Assembly: GCA_944373145.1 (NCBI GenBank)
Contig: CALWAL010000010.1
Coordinates: forward strand, 1 to 34,582
Direction: 5' to 3'
Source of the DNA: an uncultured Bacilli bacterium
Lineage (GTDB): Bacteria > Bacillota_I > Bacilli_A > RF39 > UBA660
Length of the DNA stretch: 34,582 nucleotides
Within the stretch, counting starts at the first letter, position 1. Every line of letters begins with the position of its first letter. The notes beneath the pieces were generated by a model. It was not told where the DNA came from. It searched no databases and saw only the letters and a list, made by a program, of their open reading frames with translations. A program made the position numbers and the translations under genes. Positions 8,061 to 15,032 of the stretch are shown here, piece after piece.

Positions 8061-8751
8061 AGTTATTTTTATTTTTTATATATTCTCTTAACATTTTGGT
8101 TAAGGCTCTTTTTTCAATGCGTGAAACATAGCTACGGGAAATATTATATTTTTGAGCAATTTCTTTTTGTGTTAATCGATCTTGGTTATTTAACCCATAA
8201 CGTTGTTCTAATATCTCTTTTTCACGTGGCGTTAATACTTTGAAATAGTTATCTAATCTATTAATATTTTCTTGATTGTGAATATCTAAAGCAAAGTCAG
8301 GATTAGGTGTTTTTAAAATATCCAAAAGGGTTATCTCATTACCTTCTTTATCAAAACCAACAGCTTCGTTGATACTTATATTTTTACTACTGTGTTTATT
8401 AGCGCGGTAAAACATTAAAATTTCGTTTTCAATGCATCTTGCAACATATGTTGTTAGTCTAGTATTATGTGATTTTGAATAACTATCAATACCTTTAATT
8501 AAACCAATCGTTCCAATACTGATTAAATCATCTTCATCATCTTTTTTGTGCTCATATTTTTTAACAATGTGAGCGACTAAGCGAAGATTGTGTTCAATTA
8601 ATTTATCACGGGCAAATTTATCACCACTACGAGTTTTCTGAATATATTCCTCTTCCTCTTCTTTAGTTAGTGGGTCTGGGAAAATATTATTGGAATAGGC
8701 TGCACAAAAAATGTGTAAATCTTGAAATATCCATTTAAAAAACTTAAACAT
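8059..8751 (-). CDS. sigK: RNA polymerase sporulation sigma factor, pro-sigma-K
   Basis: 230-residue sigma-70-family factor. NNIFPDPLTKEEEEEYI, the region 2 core HNLRLVAHIVKKY, DLISIGTIGLIKGIDSY and ARCIENEILM are typical of sigma-K/E. Region 4 contains LTPREKEILEQRYGL and the HTH TQKEIAQKYNISRSYVSRIEKRAL. About 18 hydrophobic residues (KFFKWIFQDLHIFCAAY) precede the NNIFPDPL block, matching the membrane-associated pro-sequence that SpoIVFB removes in Bacillus. The gene is continuous, with no skin-type insertion. It implies a late mother-cell sporulation programme, at least by descent. Upstream I find no clear sigma-E consensus (no CATA-type -10). The ribosome binding site GGAAGTGAT is moderate. 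Confidence 0.92.
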   Translation of the reverse strand: MFKFFKWIFQDLHIFCAAYSNNIFPDPLTKEEEEEYIQKTRSGDKFARDKLIEHNLRLVAHIVKKYEHKKDDEDDLISIGTIGLIKGIDSYSKSHNTRLTTYVARCIENEILMFYRANKHSSKNISINEAVGFDKEGNEITLLDILKTPNPDFALDIHNQENINRLDNYFKVLTPREKEILEQRYGLNNQDRLTQKEIAQKYNISRSYVSRIEKRALTKMLREYIKNKNN

Positions 8752-8856
8752 AAATCACTTCCATTAAATTATATTAAAAATATTGTCTATAAATGTCTAA
8801 AAAACAATTTATTAGTTCTTACAAATTAGCTTAAGTTAGTATTTATATATAAATTA

Positions 8857-8865
8857 TGTTATAAT
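8857..8865 (+). promoter_or_regulatory. Extended -10 promoter of the glycerophosphotransferase gene
   Basis: TGTTATAAT, TATAAT at 8860-8865. Transcription would begin near 8872, favouring the ATG at 8896 over the one at 8881. Confidence 0.6.
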
Positions 8866-8895
8866 AACAATATAATTGAAATGGCAGGGAAATTT

Positions 8896-10014
8896 ATGAT
8901 TATATATCTATATAAATATCATTTAAAATTTATATATTTCTTTTTAAAACTATTACCAGTAAACAAAAAGAAAGTAACTTTTTTAAGTAGACAAGTTGAC
9001 GATGAAAGCCTTGATTTTAAAGAAATTAGAAAGCCCTTAGAAAAAAAAGGTTATAAGACAAAGGTTTTGTGTAAAAGAATGAAAAGAGGCTTAAAAAATT
9101 ATATTAAATACAATTTTCATATCTATAGGCAAATGTACCATATTGCTACTTCTAAAGTATGCGTTATCGATTCGTATATTATTCCAATTAGTGTTTTAAA
9201 GCATAAAAAAGGTTTATATGTTTTACAAATATGGCATTCAATTGGTAAAATTAAAAAAAGCGGATATCAAACTTTAGGACACAGAAAATCAACTAATGTT
9301 TTTGATTTTGAAAATAACAAAAAGACTGCTATGATCATGCAAATGCATAAAAATTACAATAACATTATTGCAGGTGGAAAAAGTTTTAATAAATTTTATT
9401 GTGAAAGTTTTAATTGCGATGAGTCTTTGTTATTAAACTATGGTTTACCTCGTGTTGATGTTTTATTGCGTGAGGAGAAGAAAACAAAAAAGGAAATTAA
9501 TAAAAAATATCCGATAACTACAAAAAAATTAAACGTGTGCTATTTACCAACTTTCAGAAAATACGATGTTCCAGAGTTAAAAGATTTTGTTAATGGTTTT
9601 GATTTTGATAAGTTTAATTTGATTATTAGATGTCATCCAAATCAAAAAATAGATTTTGAATGTGATAAATTATTAGAGTTAGAAGGATTTTCAACGATTG
9701 ATATTTTGTCGATTGCTGATTATGTTATTACCGATTATTCAGCAGTAGCACTTGAAGCAATGGTTTTAGATAAAAAAATTATATATTATCTGTTTGATCA
9801 TGATCGATATTTAAGTGAAAATGGTACTAATTTAGATCCTTTAAAAAATTTACCGCAAAAGTGTTGTATGCGAAAAGAAGAAGTTTTTGAAATGCTAAAT
9901 AAAAAATATGATAAGGAAGATTTAGAAGAATTTCGAAAGAAATATTTACCAGAAAATATGGGAAAATGTACTAAACTTATTGTTAATAAGATAGTTGAAC
10001 AATTAGAAAAATAA
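8896..10014 (+). CDS. CDP-glycerol glycerophosphotransferase family protein (TagB/TagF type)
   Basis: 372 residues from the chosen start. Family signatures are IWHSIGKIKK (W113-H114, the QxWHGxPxKK motif), RCHPN in the second domain, and YVITDYSAVALEAM (T279-D280-Y281-S282), the ITDYSSV donor-binding motif of glycerophosphotransferases. Such GT-B-fold enzymes move polyol phosphate from CDP-glycerol or a similar donor to a lipid-linked wall or capsule polymer at the inner face of the membrane. The N-terminal YKYHLKFIYFFLKLL stretch is a likely membrane-binding helix. GCAGGGA lies in front of the ATG at 8896; an in-frame ATG at 8881 would leave almost no leader. The gene is followed after 13 bases by a nucleotidyltransferase. 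It stands alone, without tagO, tagA or tagD nearby, so the polymer is unknown. Confidence 0.85.
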   Translation: MIIYLYKYHLKFIYFFLKLLPVNKKKVTFLSRQVDDESLDFKEIRKPLEKKGYKTKVLCKRMKRGLKNYIKYNFHIYRQMYHIATSKVCVIDSYIIPISVLKHKKGLYVLQIWHSIGKIKKSGYQTLGHRKSTNVFDFENNKKTAMIMQMHKNYNNIIAGGKSFNKFYCESFNCDESLLLNYGLPRVDVLLREEKKTKKEINKKYPITTKKLNVCYLPTFRKYDVPELKDFVNGFDFDKFNLIIRCHPNQKIDFECDKLLELEGFSTIDILSIADYVITDYSAVALEAMVLDKKIIYYLFDHDRYLSENGTNLDPLKNLPQKCCMRKEEVFEMLNKKYDKEDLEEFRKKYLPENMGKCTKLIVNKIVEQLEK

Positions 10015-10027
10015 GGCGTGTGATAAA

Positions 10028-10612
10028 ATGAAATATTTAATAATGGCTGATGGTAAAGGAACAAGATGGAATAATTTTGATAATCATTCAAAACATTTAT
10101 GTATTGTAAATGGTGAAACTATTATTGGTCGTACAGTCAGATTATTAAAAGAAAAAAGAATTGAAGATGTTATAATAACTTCACATAATCCGGCAATGGA
10201 ATTTGTGGGCGCAAAAAGATATGAACCAATTTCTAATAATGAGGAGATAGATCGTTTCACTTATGAATTTTTAGATGAAGAGATTACTTTTCTTTATGGT
10301 GATACATACTACAGTGAAAATACGATTGATAAGATTATTGAAACAAAAACGGATGATATATTATTTTTTGCCAATAGTACTAGTATTGTAGGTATTAAGG
10401 TTGTGAATCATCAAAAATTTAAAGGATATATTGATTATATTAAAGAAAATAATATTGTTGGTAAGGGATGGACTGTTTATCAATTATCAAATGGTTTACC
10501 TTTGGGCTCAAAAGAAGCTAGAGAAAATTTAATAGTTGTTAGTGATGATAACTGTAATGTTGATAGTCCAACTGAATATTTAGAATTAAAAAAAATGTAT
10601 GATAAAAACTAA
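10028..10612 (+). CDS. Small NTP-transferase-fold nucleotidyltransferase
   Basis: 194 residues. The N-terminus MKYLIMADGKGTRWNN followed by HSKHLCIVNGETIIGRTV corresponds to the (A)xGxGxRM...PKxL...xPLI signature of sugar-phosphate and alditol nucleotidyltransferases. DDILFFANS and the YGDTYYS segment give the acidic metal-binding positions. It probably activates a sugar or polyol phosphate with CTP, UTP or a similar NTP for the glycerophosphotransferase encoded just upstream. Substrate cannot be read from sequence, and MobA-like or phosphocholine cytidylyltransferase-like roles are alternatives. It is shorter than full-size pyrophosphorylases, with only the catalytic domain. The ribosome binding site is weak (AGGCGTG), consistent with coupling to the preceding gene. 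Confidence 0.72.
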   Translation: MKYLIMADGKGTRWNNFDNHSKHLCIVNGETIIGRTVRLLKEKRIEDVIITSHNPAMEFVGAKRYEPISNNEEIDRFTYEFLDEEITFLYGDTYYSENTIDKIIETKTDDILFFANSTSIVGIKVVNHQKFKGYIDYIKENNIVGKGWTVYQLSNGLPLGSKEARENLIVVSDDNCNVDSPTEYLELKKMYDKN

Positions 10613-10658
10613 GACCAATTTTTTAGTTAAAAAGAATCTTTTATATCTAAAAAAAGTG

Positions 10659-10667
10659 TGTTATAAT
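10659..10667 (+). promoter_or_regulatory. Extended -10 promoter
   Basis: TGTTATAAT, TATAAT at 10662-10667, 27 bases before the GTG of the next gene. The AACTAA/TTAGTT stem at about 10608-10628 may end the preceding unit, but it lacks a T-run. Confidence 0.6.
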
Positions 10668-10693
10668 ACATGTATAGGGTAAGGTGAACGATT

Positions 10694-11299
10694 GTGAGAA
10701 AATTGGAATTAGAAAAAGTTAATATGAAAATTGTTATTGGAATAGCAATTGGGCTTGTTGTCATTTTAACTGCTATGTTTATTATTTTTAAAGTTAATAT
10801 AATATTGGATAATGATAAGAAAGATGAACCTAATACAGAAGAATCTGATGGTAGTAGCAATAGTAATAATCCAACGGAAGGTGAGGATCAAACTGATTCG
10901 GATAATCCATCAGATCCAGGCAATTCATCAAATCCGGATGAGCCAAATAATAATGGTAGTAATAGTGAAGAAAATGATGAAGAGGAACCAAACTATGATG
11001 ATCCAGATGAGAATGAGGTTTCAGAAGAAGCAAAAGATCGAACTAAAAAGAAAGAAGATTTAACATTGATTGAAAAAGAATATATTTTACAGGACAATAT
11101 ATTAAATGATGTTGGAACTGGTTCAGATGTTAAGAAAAATTGTGGTGGTGATGTTTTCTGCGTAATGCCAGTTTCTGACTGTAATTATTATCAATCAAAG
11201 AAAGATAAGATAACTAGTTGTAAGGGTGATGTAATTTTCTCTTATAATGAAAAAACTAAAACTTTAGAATTTGATATGAGTGAAGTTGAATGTGAATAA
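10694..11299 (+). CDS. Single-pass membrane protein with acidic linker and five-Cys C-terminal domain
   Basis: 201 residues, family not recognised. A transmembrane helix (about 15-37, IVIGIAIGLVVILTAMFIIF) has positive charges on its N-terminal side, so the rest is probably outside the membrane. Residues 40-125 are a low-complexity linker rich in Asp, Glu, Asn, Ser and Pro. The C-terminal 75 residues form a small domain with five cysteines (contexts NCGGD, FCVMP, DCNYY, SCKGD, VECE), possibly disulfide-bonded or metal-binding. A GTG start with AAGGTG at 10681-10686 is the best choice. The gene has its own promoter and terminator, and the next gene is recD2. Function unknown. Confidence 0.75.
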   Translation: MRKLELEKVNMKIVIGIAIGLVVILTAMFIIFKVNIILDNDKKDEPNTEESDGSSNSNNPTEGEDQTDSDNPSDPGNSSNPDEPNNNGSNSEENDEEEPNYDDPDENEVSEEAKDRTKKKEDLTLIEKEYILQDNILNDVGTGSDVKKNCGGDVFCVMPVSDCNYYQSKKDKITSCKGDVIFSYNEKTKTLEFDMSEVECE

Positions 11300-11302
11300 T
11301 TG

Positions 11303-11329
11303 AAAAGTGTTAATAAAAAACACTTTTTT
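11303..11329 (+). terminator. Intrinsic terminator before recD2
   Basis: AAAAGTGTT (11303-11311) pairs with AACACTTTT (11319-11327) around AATAAAA, nine base pairs with Ts following. Confidence 0.88.
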
Positions 11330-11332
11330 ATG

Positions 11333-11341
11333 TGCTATAAT
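11333..11341 (+). promoter_or_regulatory. Extended -10 promoter of recD2
   Basis: TGCTATAAT, TATAAT at 11336-11341, four bases downstream of the preceding terminator's T-run. Confidence 0.6.
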
Positions 11342-11356
11342 GGTAGTGGTGGTTCT

Positions 11357-13573
11357 ATGGAGAATTATATAGTTGGGACATACAAACAAAAGATATTTCA
11401 AGCAGACAGTGGTTATGTGATTGGACTATTTAAGGTGAAAGATTCGGATATTGAACTAATGCGAGAATATGTTAATAAAACTATAACATTTACAGGTTAT
11501 TTTCATGAATTAAATGAAAATGATAATTATTATTTTGTTGGCGAACCGGTTATACATCCTAAATATGGATTTCAATTTAATGTTTTAAATTATGAGCGAG
11601 TTAAACCAGAAGATAAAGATGGAATTGTGGAATTTTTATGCAGTGATTTATTTAAAGGAGTCGGTGAGAAATTAGCAACCAATGTTGTTGATGTGTTAGG
11701 AGAAGATGCTTTAAACCGAATCATTGATGATAAATCAGTTCTTTTTTTAGTGCCTAAAATGACAATAAAAAAAGCTGAGACCATTTATAATACTTTAGTA
11801 AAATATGAAGAAAGTCATAAAATTATTGTTTATTTAACTGAATTAGGCTTTTCGATGCGTGATGCTTTGCTCATTTATAATACTTATAAAAAGAATACAA
11901 TTATGATTTTGGAAAATAATATATATAGAATTGTTGATGATATTGAAGAAATAAGGTTTCCTAAAGTTGATAGTATTGTTAATCAAAAAAATTTTGGCGT
12001 AGATCCAGATTTGCGTATTAAAGCTTGTACTAATTATATAATGCAAGACTTAATTTTTAAAAGTGGTGATACTTATTTAAATATTGAAGAAATATATAGT
12101 GGTGTATGTGATTATTTGGAATATGAAATTGGTTTAGAATATTTAGATAGTATTATTGTAGAATTAAATGCTGATGGAAAAGTCATGATTGTGGGAGATA
12201 AATATTACCTACAAGATATTTATGATGCACAATATAATGTTGTAGAAAAGATTAAATACTTATTGTCTAAAGAAAAAAAGACATATAAAAATTTAAATAG
12301 TAAATTAGAAGCTTTGGAAAAAGAAAGTGGTATTCAATATAATAGTCAACAAAAAGAGGCAATTATTAAAGCTTTAGAAAATAATATTGTTATTATAACG
12401 GGAGGCCCTGGAACTGGTAAAACGACAATTATTAAGGCTATTGTTAGTTTATATACTGAATTAAATAAGTTGCGCGACGCTAATGATGATATCGCTTTAT
12501 TAGCGCCTACAGGCAGGGCTAGTAAAAGAATGAGTGAGTCAACCGGTTTAGGAGCTAGTACTATTCATCGTTTTTTAAAATGGAATCGTGAAGGTAATAC
12601 TTTTGGAGTTAATGAATATAATCCTGATTTTAGTAAGTTAATTATTGTTGATGAAGTTAGTATGATTGATATTTTACTTTTAGATAATTTATTAAAAGGT
12701 TTAACAAACAATATTCAATTAGTTTTAGTTGGAGATTATAATCAATTACCAAGTGTAGGGCCAGGGACTATTTTAAAAGATTTTATTGATAGTAAAGTTA
12801 TAGATGTTATTGAATTAACTTTATTATATCGTCAAAAGCAAGATAGTTATATTCCTGAATTAGCACGCGAAATTAAAGATGATAATTTGGGTGATTATTT
12901 AACTACTAAAAATGATTATACTTTTTTAAAGTGTTCATCTAATAATATTATTATCAATTTAAGAAGTTTTTGTCATCAACTTTTAGAAAAAAATTATGAT
13001 TATAAAACTTTTCAAATTATGGCACCTATGTATGCTGGTATCAATGGTATTGATAATTTAAATAAAATTTTGCAAGATATTTTTAATCCAAAAGATAGTA
13101 CAAAGAATGAATATAAATATGGTGATGTCATTTTTAGAGAAAATGATAAAGTTTTACAATTGATTAATATTCCAGATGAAAATGTTTTTAATGGTGATAT
13201 TGGAATTATTTCAAATATTAGAAGTGGTAATTATACGAAAAGTGGTAAAACGGAGATTATTATTGATTTTGATGGCAATTTAGTGACTTATCAGCCTAAG
13301 GATTTAGGAAATATTAAACATGGTTATATTATTAGTATTCATAAATCACAAGGTAGTGAATTTGATATTGTAGCTATGCCTATAAGTCATACTTATCAGC
13401 GAATGTTATATCGTAAATTGATTTATACAGGTATAACACGTGCTAAAAAGAAATTAATTTTAATAGGTGAACCAGAGGCATTTGCATATGCTGTTCATAA
13501 CAATAATGAACAACAACGTAAAACAGATTTATTAGAAAGTTTACAAGATTGTTGTATAAATTTAAATAATTAA
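11357..13573 (+). CDS. recD2: ATP-dependent 5'-3' DNA helicase RecD2
   Basis: 738-residue SF1B helicase, the RecD homologue of bacteria that lack RecBC; in Bacillus it affects mismatch repair and replication-fork restart. The N-terminal region carries helix-hairpin-helix segments (FKGVGEKLATNVVDVLGEDA). Helicase motifs are in order: Walker A GGPGTGKT (349-356), APTGRASKRM, DEVSMID (Walker B), GDYNQLPSVGPG, ELTLLYRQ, ISIHKSQGSEFD and YTGITRAKKKLILIG. Reading can extend upstream to a TTG at 11300, but that covers a terminator and the promoter, so the start is the ATG at 11357. No strong GGAGG precedes it; GGTAGTGGTGG is the best match. Confidence 0.95.
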   Translation: MENYIVGTYKQKIFQADSGYVIGLFKVKDSDIELMREYVNKTITFTGYFHELNENDNYYFVGEPVIHPKYGFQFNVLNYERVKPEDKDGIVEFLCSDLFKGVGEKLATNVVDVLGEDALNRIIDDKSVLFLVPKMTIKKAETIYNTLVKYEESHKIIVYLTELGFSMRDALLIYNTYKKNTIMILENNIYRIVDDIEEIRFPKVDSIVNQKNFGVDPDLRIKACTNYIMQDLIFKSGDTYLNIEEIYSGVCDYLEYEIGLEYLDSIIVELNADGKVMIVGDKYYLQDIYDAQYNVVEKIKYLLSKEKKTYKNLNSKLEALEKESGIQYNSQQKEAIIKALENNIVIITGGPGTGKTTIIKAIVSLYTELNKLRDANDDIALLAPTGRASKRMSESTGLGASTIHRFLKWNREGNTFGVNEYNPDFSKLIIVDEVSMIDILLLDNLLKGLTNNIQLVLVGDYNQLPSVGPGTILKDFIDSKVIDVIELTLLYRQKQDSYIPELAREIKDDNLGDYLTTKNDYTFLKCSSNNIIINLRSFCHQLLEKNYDYKTFQIMAPMYAGINGIDNLNKILQDIFNPKDSTKNEYKYGDVIFRENDKVLQLINIPDENVFNGDIGIISNIRSGNYTKSGKTEIIIDFDGNLVTYQPKDLGNIKHGYIISIHKSQGSEFDIVAMPISHTYQRMLYRKLIYTGITRAKKKLILIGEPEAFAYAVHNNNEQQRKTDLLESLQDCCINLNN

Positions 13574-13586
13574 TACATCTTAATAA

Positions 13587-13606
13587 TGTATATAGTAATA
13601 TATACG
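13587..13606. repeat. Perfect inverted repeat between recD2 and a 50-codon gene
   Basis: GTATATA (13588-13594) and TATATAC (13599-13605) flank GTAA. In RNA this is a seven-pair hairpin with a GNRA-type tetraloop. There is no T-run, so it may be an operator or a leader structure for the next gene. Confidence 0.5.
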
Positions 13607-13634
13607 TTTCATAAATCTAGTGAGAGGTGAGATT

Positions 13635-13787
13635 ATGCAAGTGTATAAAGATATGGCATTGGTTGCTTTAGGTGCAACGGCAGTTTTAATGTATCAAAAG
13701 TATAAGGAGCCGGTGATGAAAAAAGTAGAATGCGCGGCCAATACGATGATGAAAAAAGCTGATAAAGCACTAGATGATATGATGTAA
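13635..13787 (+). CDS. 50-residue protein with hydrophobic N-terminus
   Basis: Short gene, clearly bounded: AGAGGTGAG just before the ATG, TAA at 13785-13787 and a strong terminator six bases later. Residues 7-20 (MALVALGATAVLMY) are hydrophobic and could insert in or lie on the membrane. Residues 21-50 are alternately charged (QKYKEPVMKK, MMKKADKALDDMM) and look like an amphipathic helix. The layout resembles small YtxH-like or membrane-associated helical proteins, but I do not recognise a family. It forms a transcription unit of its own. A mother-cell or stress-related role would be a guess. Confidence 0.72.
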   Translation: MQVYKDMALVALGATAVLMYQKYKEPVMKKVECAANTMMKKADKALDDMM

Positions 13788-13792
13788 CAAAG

Positions 13793-13815
13793 AGCCCTTA
13801 ATGGGCTTTTATTTT
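13793..13815 (+). terminator. Intrinsic terminator of the 50-codon gene
   Basis: AGCCC (13793-13797) and GGGCT (13803-13807) pair around TTAAT, followed by TTTATTTT. Confidence 0.85.
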
Positions 13816-13826
13816 GTTTTAAACTG

Positions 13827-13835
13827 TGATATAAT
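13827..13835 (+). promoter_or_regulatory. Extended -10 promoter of the SepF-like gene
   Basis: TGATATAAT, TATAAT at 13830-13835. Confidence 0.6.
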
Positions 13836-13862
13836 ACCGCCTTGTGGAAAAGAAGTGAGATT

Positions 13863-14513
13863 ATGCGCGGTAAATATTGTTCTAATGTTGAAATTAAAGT
13901 AAATAGCAAAAATAAAAAAGTATATTCTAGTAATACTTTTGATAATCAAATAATTAGATTAGCTCTTTTTTTAGGTTATGATGTAACTTATGTTGTAGGT
14001 AGTGAAGCTAAAAATTTATTTGGTAAAGGTAAGTCAAATCATAATGGTATAGAATTAGCTTCTGATGATAGATATTTTAAAGCGATTCCACATAATCCAT
14101 TTAATAATGGTATTGCTCGTATAAAAAATTGGGTTAAAGGCATCAATATTAAAACAATAATTGGACGGTTAAATGTTTTTAGAACAAATGAATATAGTAA
14201 TTCTAAAGATGGAGTAAAAGTACCTAAAATATATTGTTTGCAAGTTAATTGTATTGATGAATATGAACGAGTAATAAAATTTTTAAATGATGGTTATACG
14301 GTAGTTGTTAATTTAGAAGTTTTAAATGAAGATAATCGAGAATTTTTCCGTAAAAAATTGCAAATTGGTTTATTTGGTAAACAAATATGCTGTTATAGAG
14401 TTAATAGTAACCTTCTTTTCGTCGCACCATCTGAAGTTGATGTTCAATATTGTAATGATTCGAAAAAGGAAAAAGTCAAATTACTATATTTGCGTAATTA
14501 TAAAAAGAAATAG
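13863..14513 (+). CDS. Divergent SepF-like protein with a unique N-terminal region
   Basis: 216 residues from the ATG at 13863, which has AAGTGAG upstream; an in-frame TTG at 13842 lacks a site. Residues about 122-195 follow the SepF core strand for strand. KIYCLQVNCIDEYERVI matches the first strand and helix, TVVVNLEVLN (146-155) the TVVVNLKRV strand, and the helix NREFFRKKLQIGLFG comes next. NLLFVAPSEVDV then corresponds to the final FLxxPxxxxV strand. The dimer-forming Gly pair is not conserved. The first 120 residues (basic, containing VVGSEAKNLFGKGK and NPFNNGIARIKNW) have no match I know and no N-terminal amphipathic membrane helix. It directly precedes lspA-rluD, which sit in the division cluster of relatives. 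A division or cell-envelope role is inferred; binding to FtsZ or to the canonical SepF is untested. Confidence 0.7.
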   Translation: MRGKYCSNVEIKVNSKNKKVYSSNTFDNQIIRLALFLGYDVTYVVGSEAKNLFGKGKSNHNGIELASDDRYFKAIPHNPFNNGIARIKNWVKGINIKTIIGRLNVFRTNEYSNSKDGVKVPKIYCLQVNCIDEYERVIKFLNDGYTVVVNLEVLNEDNREFFRKKLQIGLFGKQICCYRVNSNLLFVAPSEVDVQYCNDSKKEKVKLLYLRNYKKK

Positions 14514-14527
14514 CCATATTTCTTTTT
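14502..14527 (+). terminator. Intrinsic terminator of the SepF-like gene
   Basis: An 11-pair stem, AAAAAGAAATA (14502-14512) with TATTTCTTTTT (14517-14527), loop GCCA. It contains the TAG stop codon. Confidence 0.75.
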
Positions 14528-14536
14528 ATCTTTTTA

Positions 14537-14545
14537 TGGTATAAT
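14537..14545 (+). promoter_or_regulatory. Extended -10 promoter of lspA-rluD
   Basis: TGGTATAAT, TATAAT at 14540-14545, ten bases past the terminator. Confidence 0.6.
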
Positions 14546-14561
14546 TTTATTGGTGATGAAT

Positions 14562-15032
14562 ATGAAAAAAATAATTGCTTTATTTAGTAGTATTTTAATC
14601 GTATTGGATCAATTAATTAAATATGTGATTGCTAATAATTTAGAATTAAATGAGACAAAAGAAATTATCCATAATTTTTTTTCCATAACATATGTGCAAA
14701 ATTTTGGTGCTGCTTGGAGTATGTTTAATGGATATGTCTTTATATTAGTTATTGTTTCCTTTTTAGCGCTCTTCTTTATTTATATGTTATTTATTCATAA
14801 TAAAAACTTAAATAAGATGGAGTGTATAACCTATAGTTTGCTTATAGGCGGTATTATTGGAAATTTAATTGATCGTGTTTTTTTAGGATATGTTATTGAT
14901 TATTTAAGTTTTAATATATTTGGCTATATGTTTCCGGTTTTTAATTTAGCTGATATATGTATTGTTTTATCAGTTATATTCCTTATTATAATGTGTGTGT
15001 TGGAGGAGATAACGTGCAAAAAATTAAAATAG
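14562..15032 (+). CDS. lspA: Lipoprotein signal peptidase (signal peptidase II)
   Basis: 156-residue integral membrane aspartic protease that cleaves the signal peptide of diacylglyceryl-prolipoproteins. Four hydrophobic helices are visible. Family blocks are TYVQNFGAAWSMF, GGIIGNLIDRVFLGYVIDYL with catalytic Asp104, and FPVFNLADICI with catalytic Asp131. Three possible starts lie within 12 bases; the ATG at 14562 sits downstream of GGTGAT (14552-14557) and gives the usual short cytoplasmic N-terminus. The last 19 bases overlap rluD, so the two are translationally coupled, as commonly found in Firmicutes. Confidence 0.95.
   Translation: MKKIIALFSSILIVLDQLIKYVIANNLELNETKEIIHNFFSITYVQNFGAAWSMFNGYVFILVIVSFLALFFIYMLFIHNKNLNKMECITYSLLIGGIIGNLIDRVFLGYVIDYLSFNIFGYMFPVFNLADICIVLSVIFLIIMCVLEEITCKKLK

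Noticed and set aside
8059..8751. Skin-type element interrupting sigK
   Set aside because: The frame is continuous from the pro-sequence to the end.
8752..8830. Sigma-E promoter of sigK
   Set aside because: No CATA-type -10 with an ATATT-type -35 at proper spacing could be found on the minus strand.
10812..11063. Open frames on both strands over the linker of the Cys-containing protein
   Set aside because: They arise from the low-complexity coding sequence, lack starts with ribosome binding sites and read as repetitive Ile/Met or His/Tyr peptides.
11300..11356. Upstream extension of recD2 to a TTG at 11300
   Set aside because: The stretch contains a nine-pair terminator and a TGCTATAAT promoter, and the encoded residues do not match RecD2.
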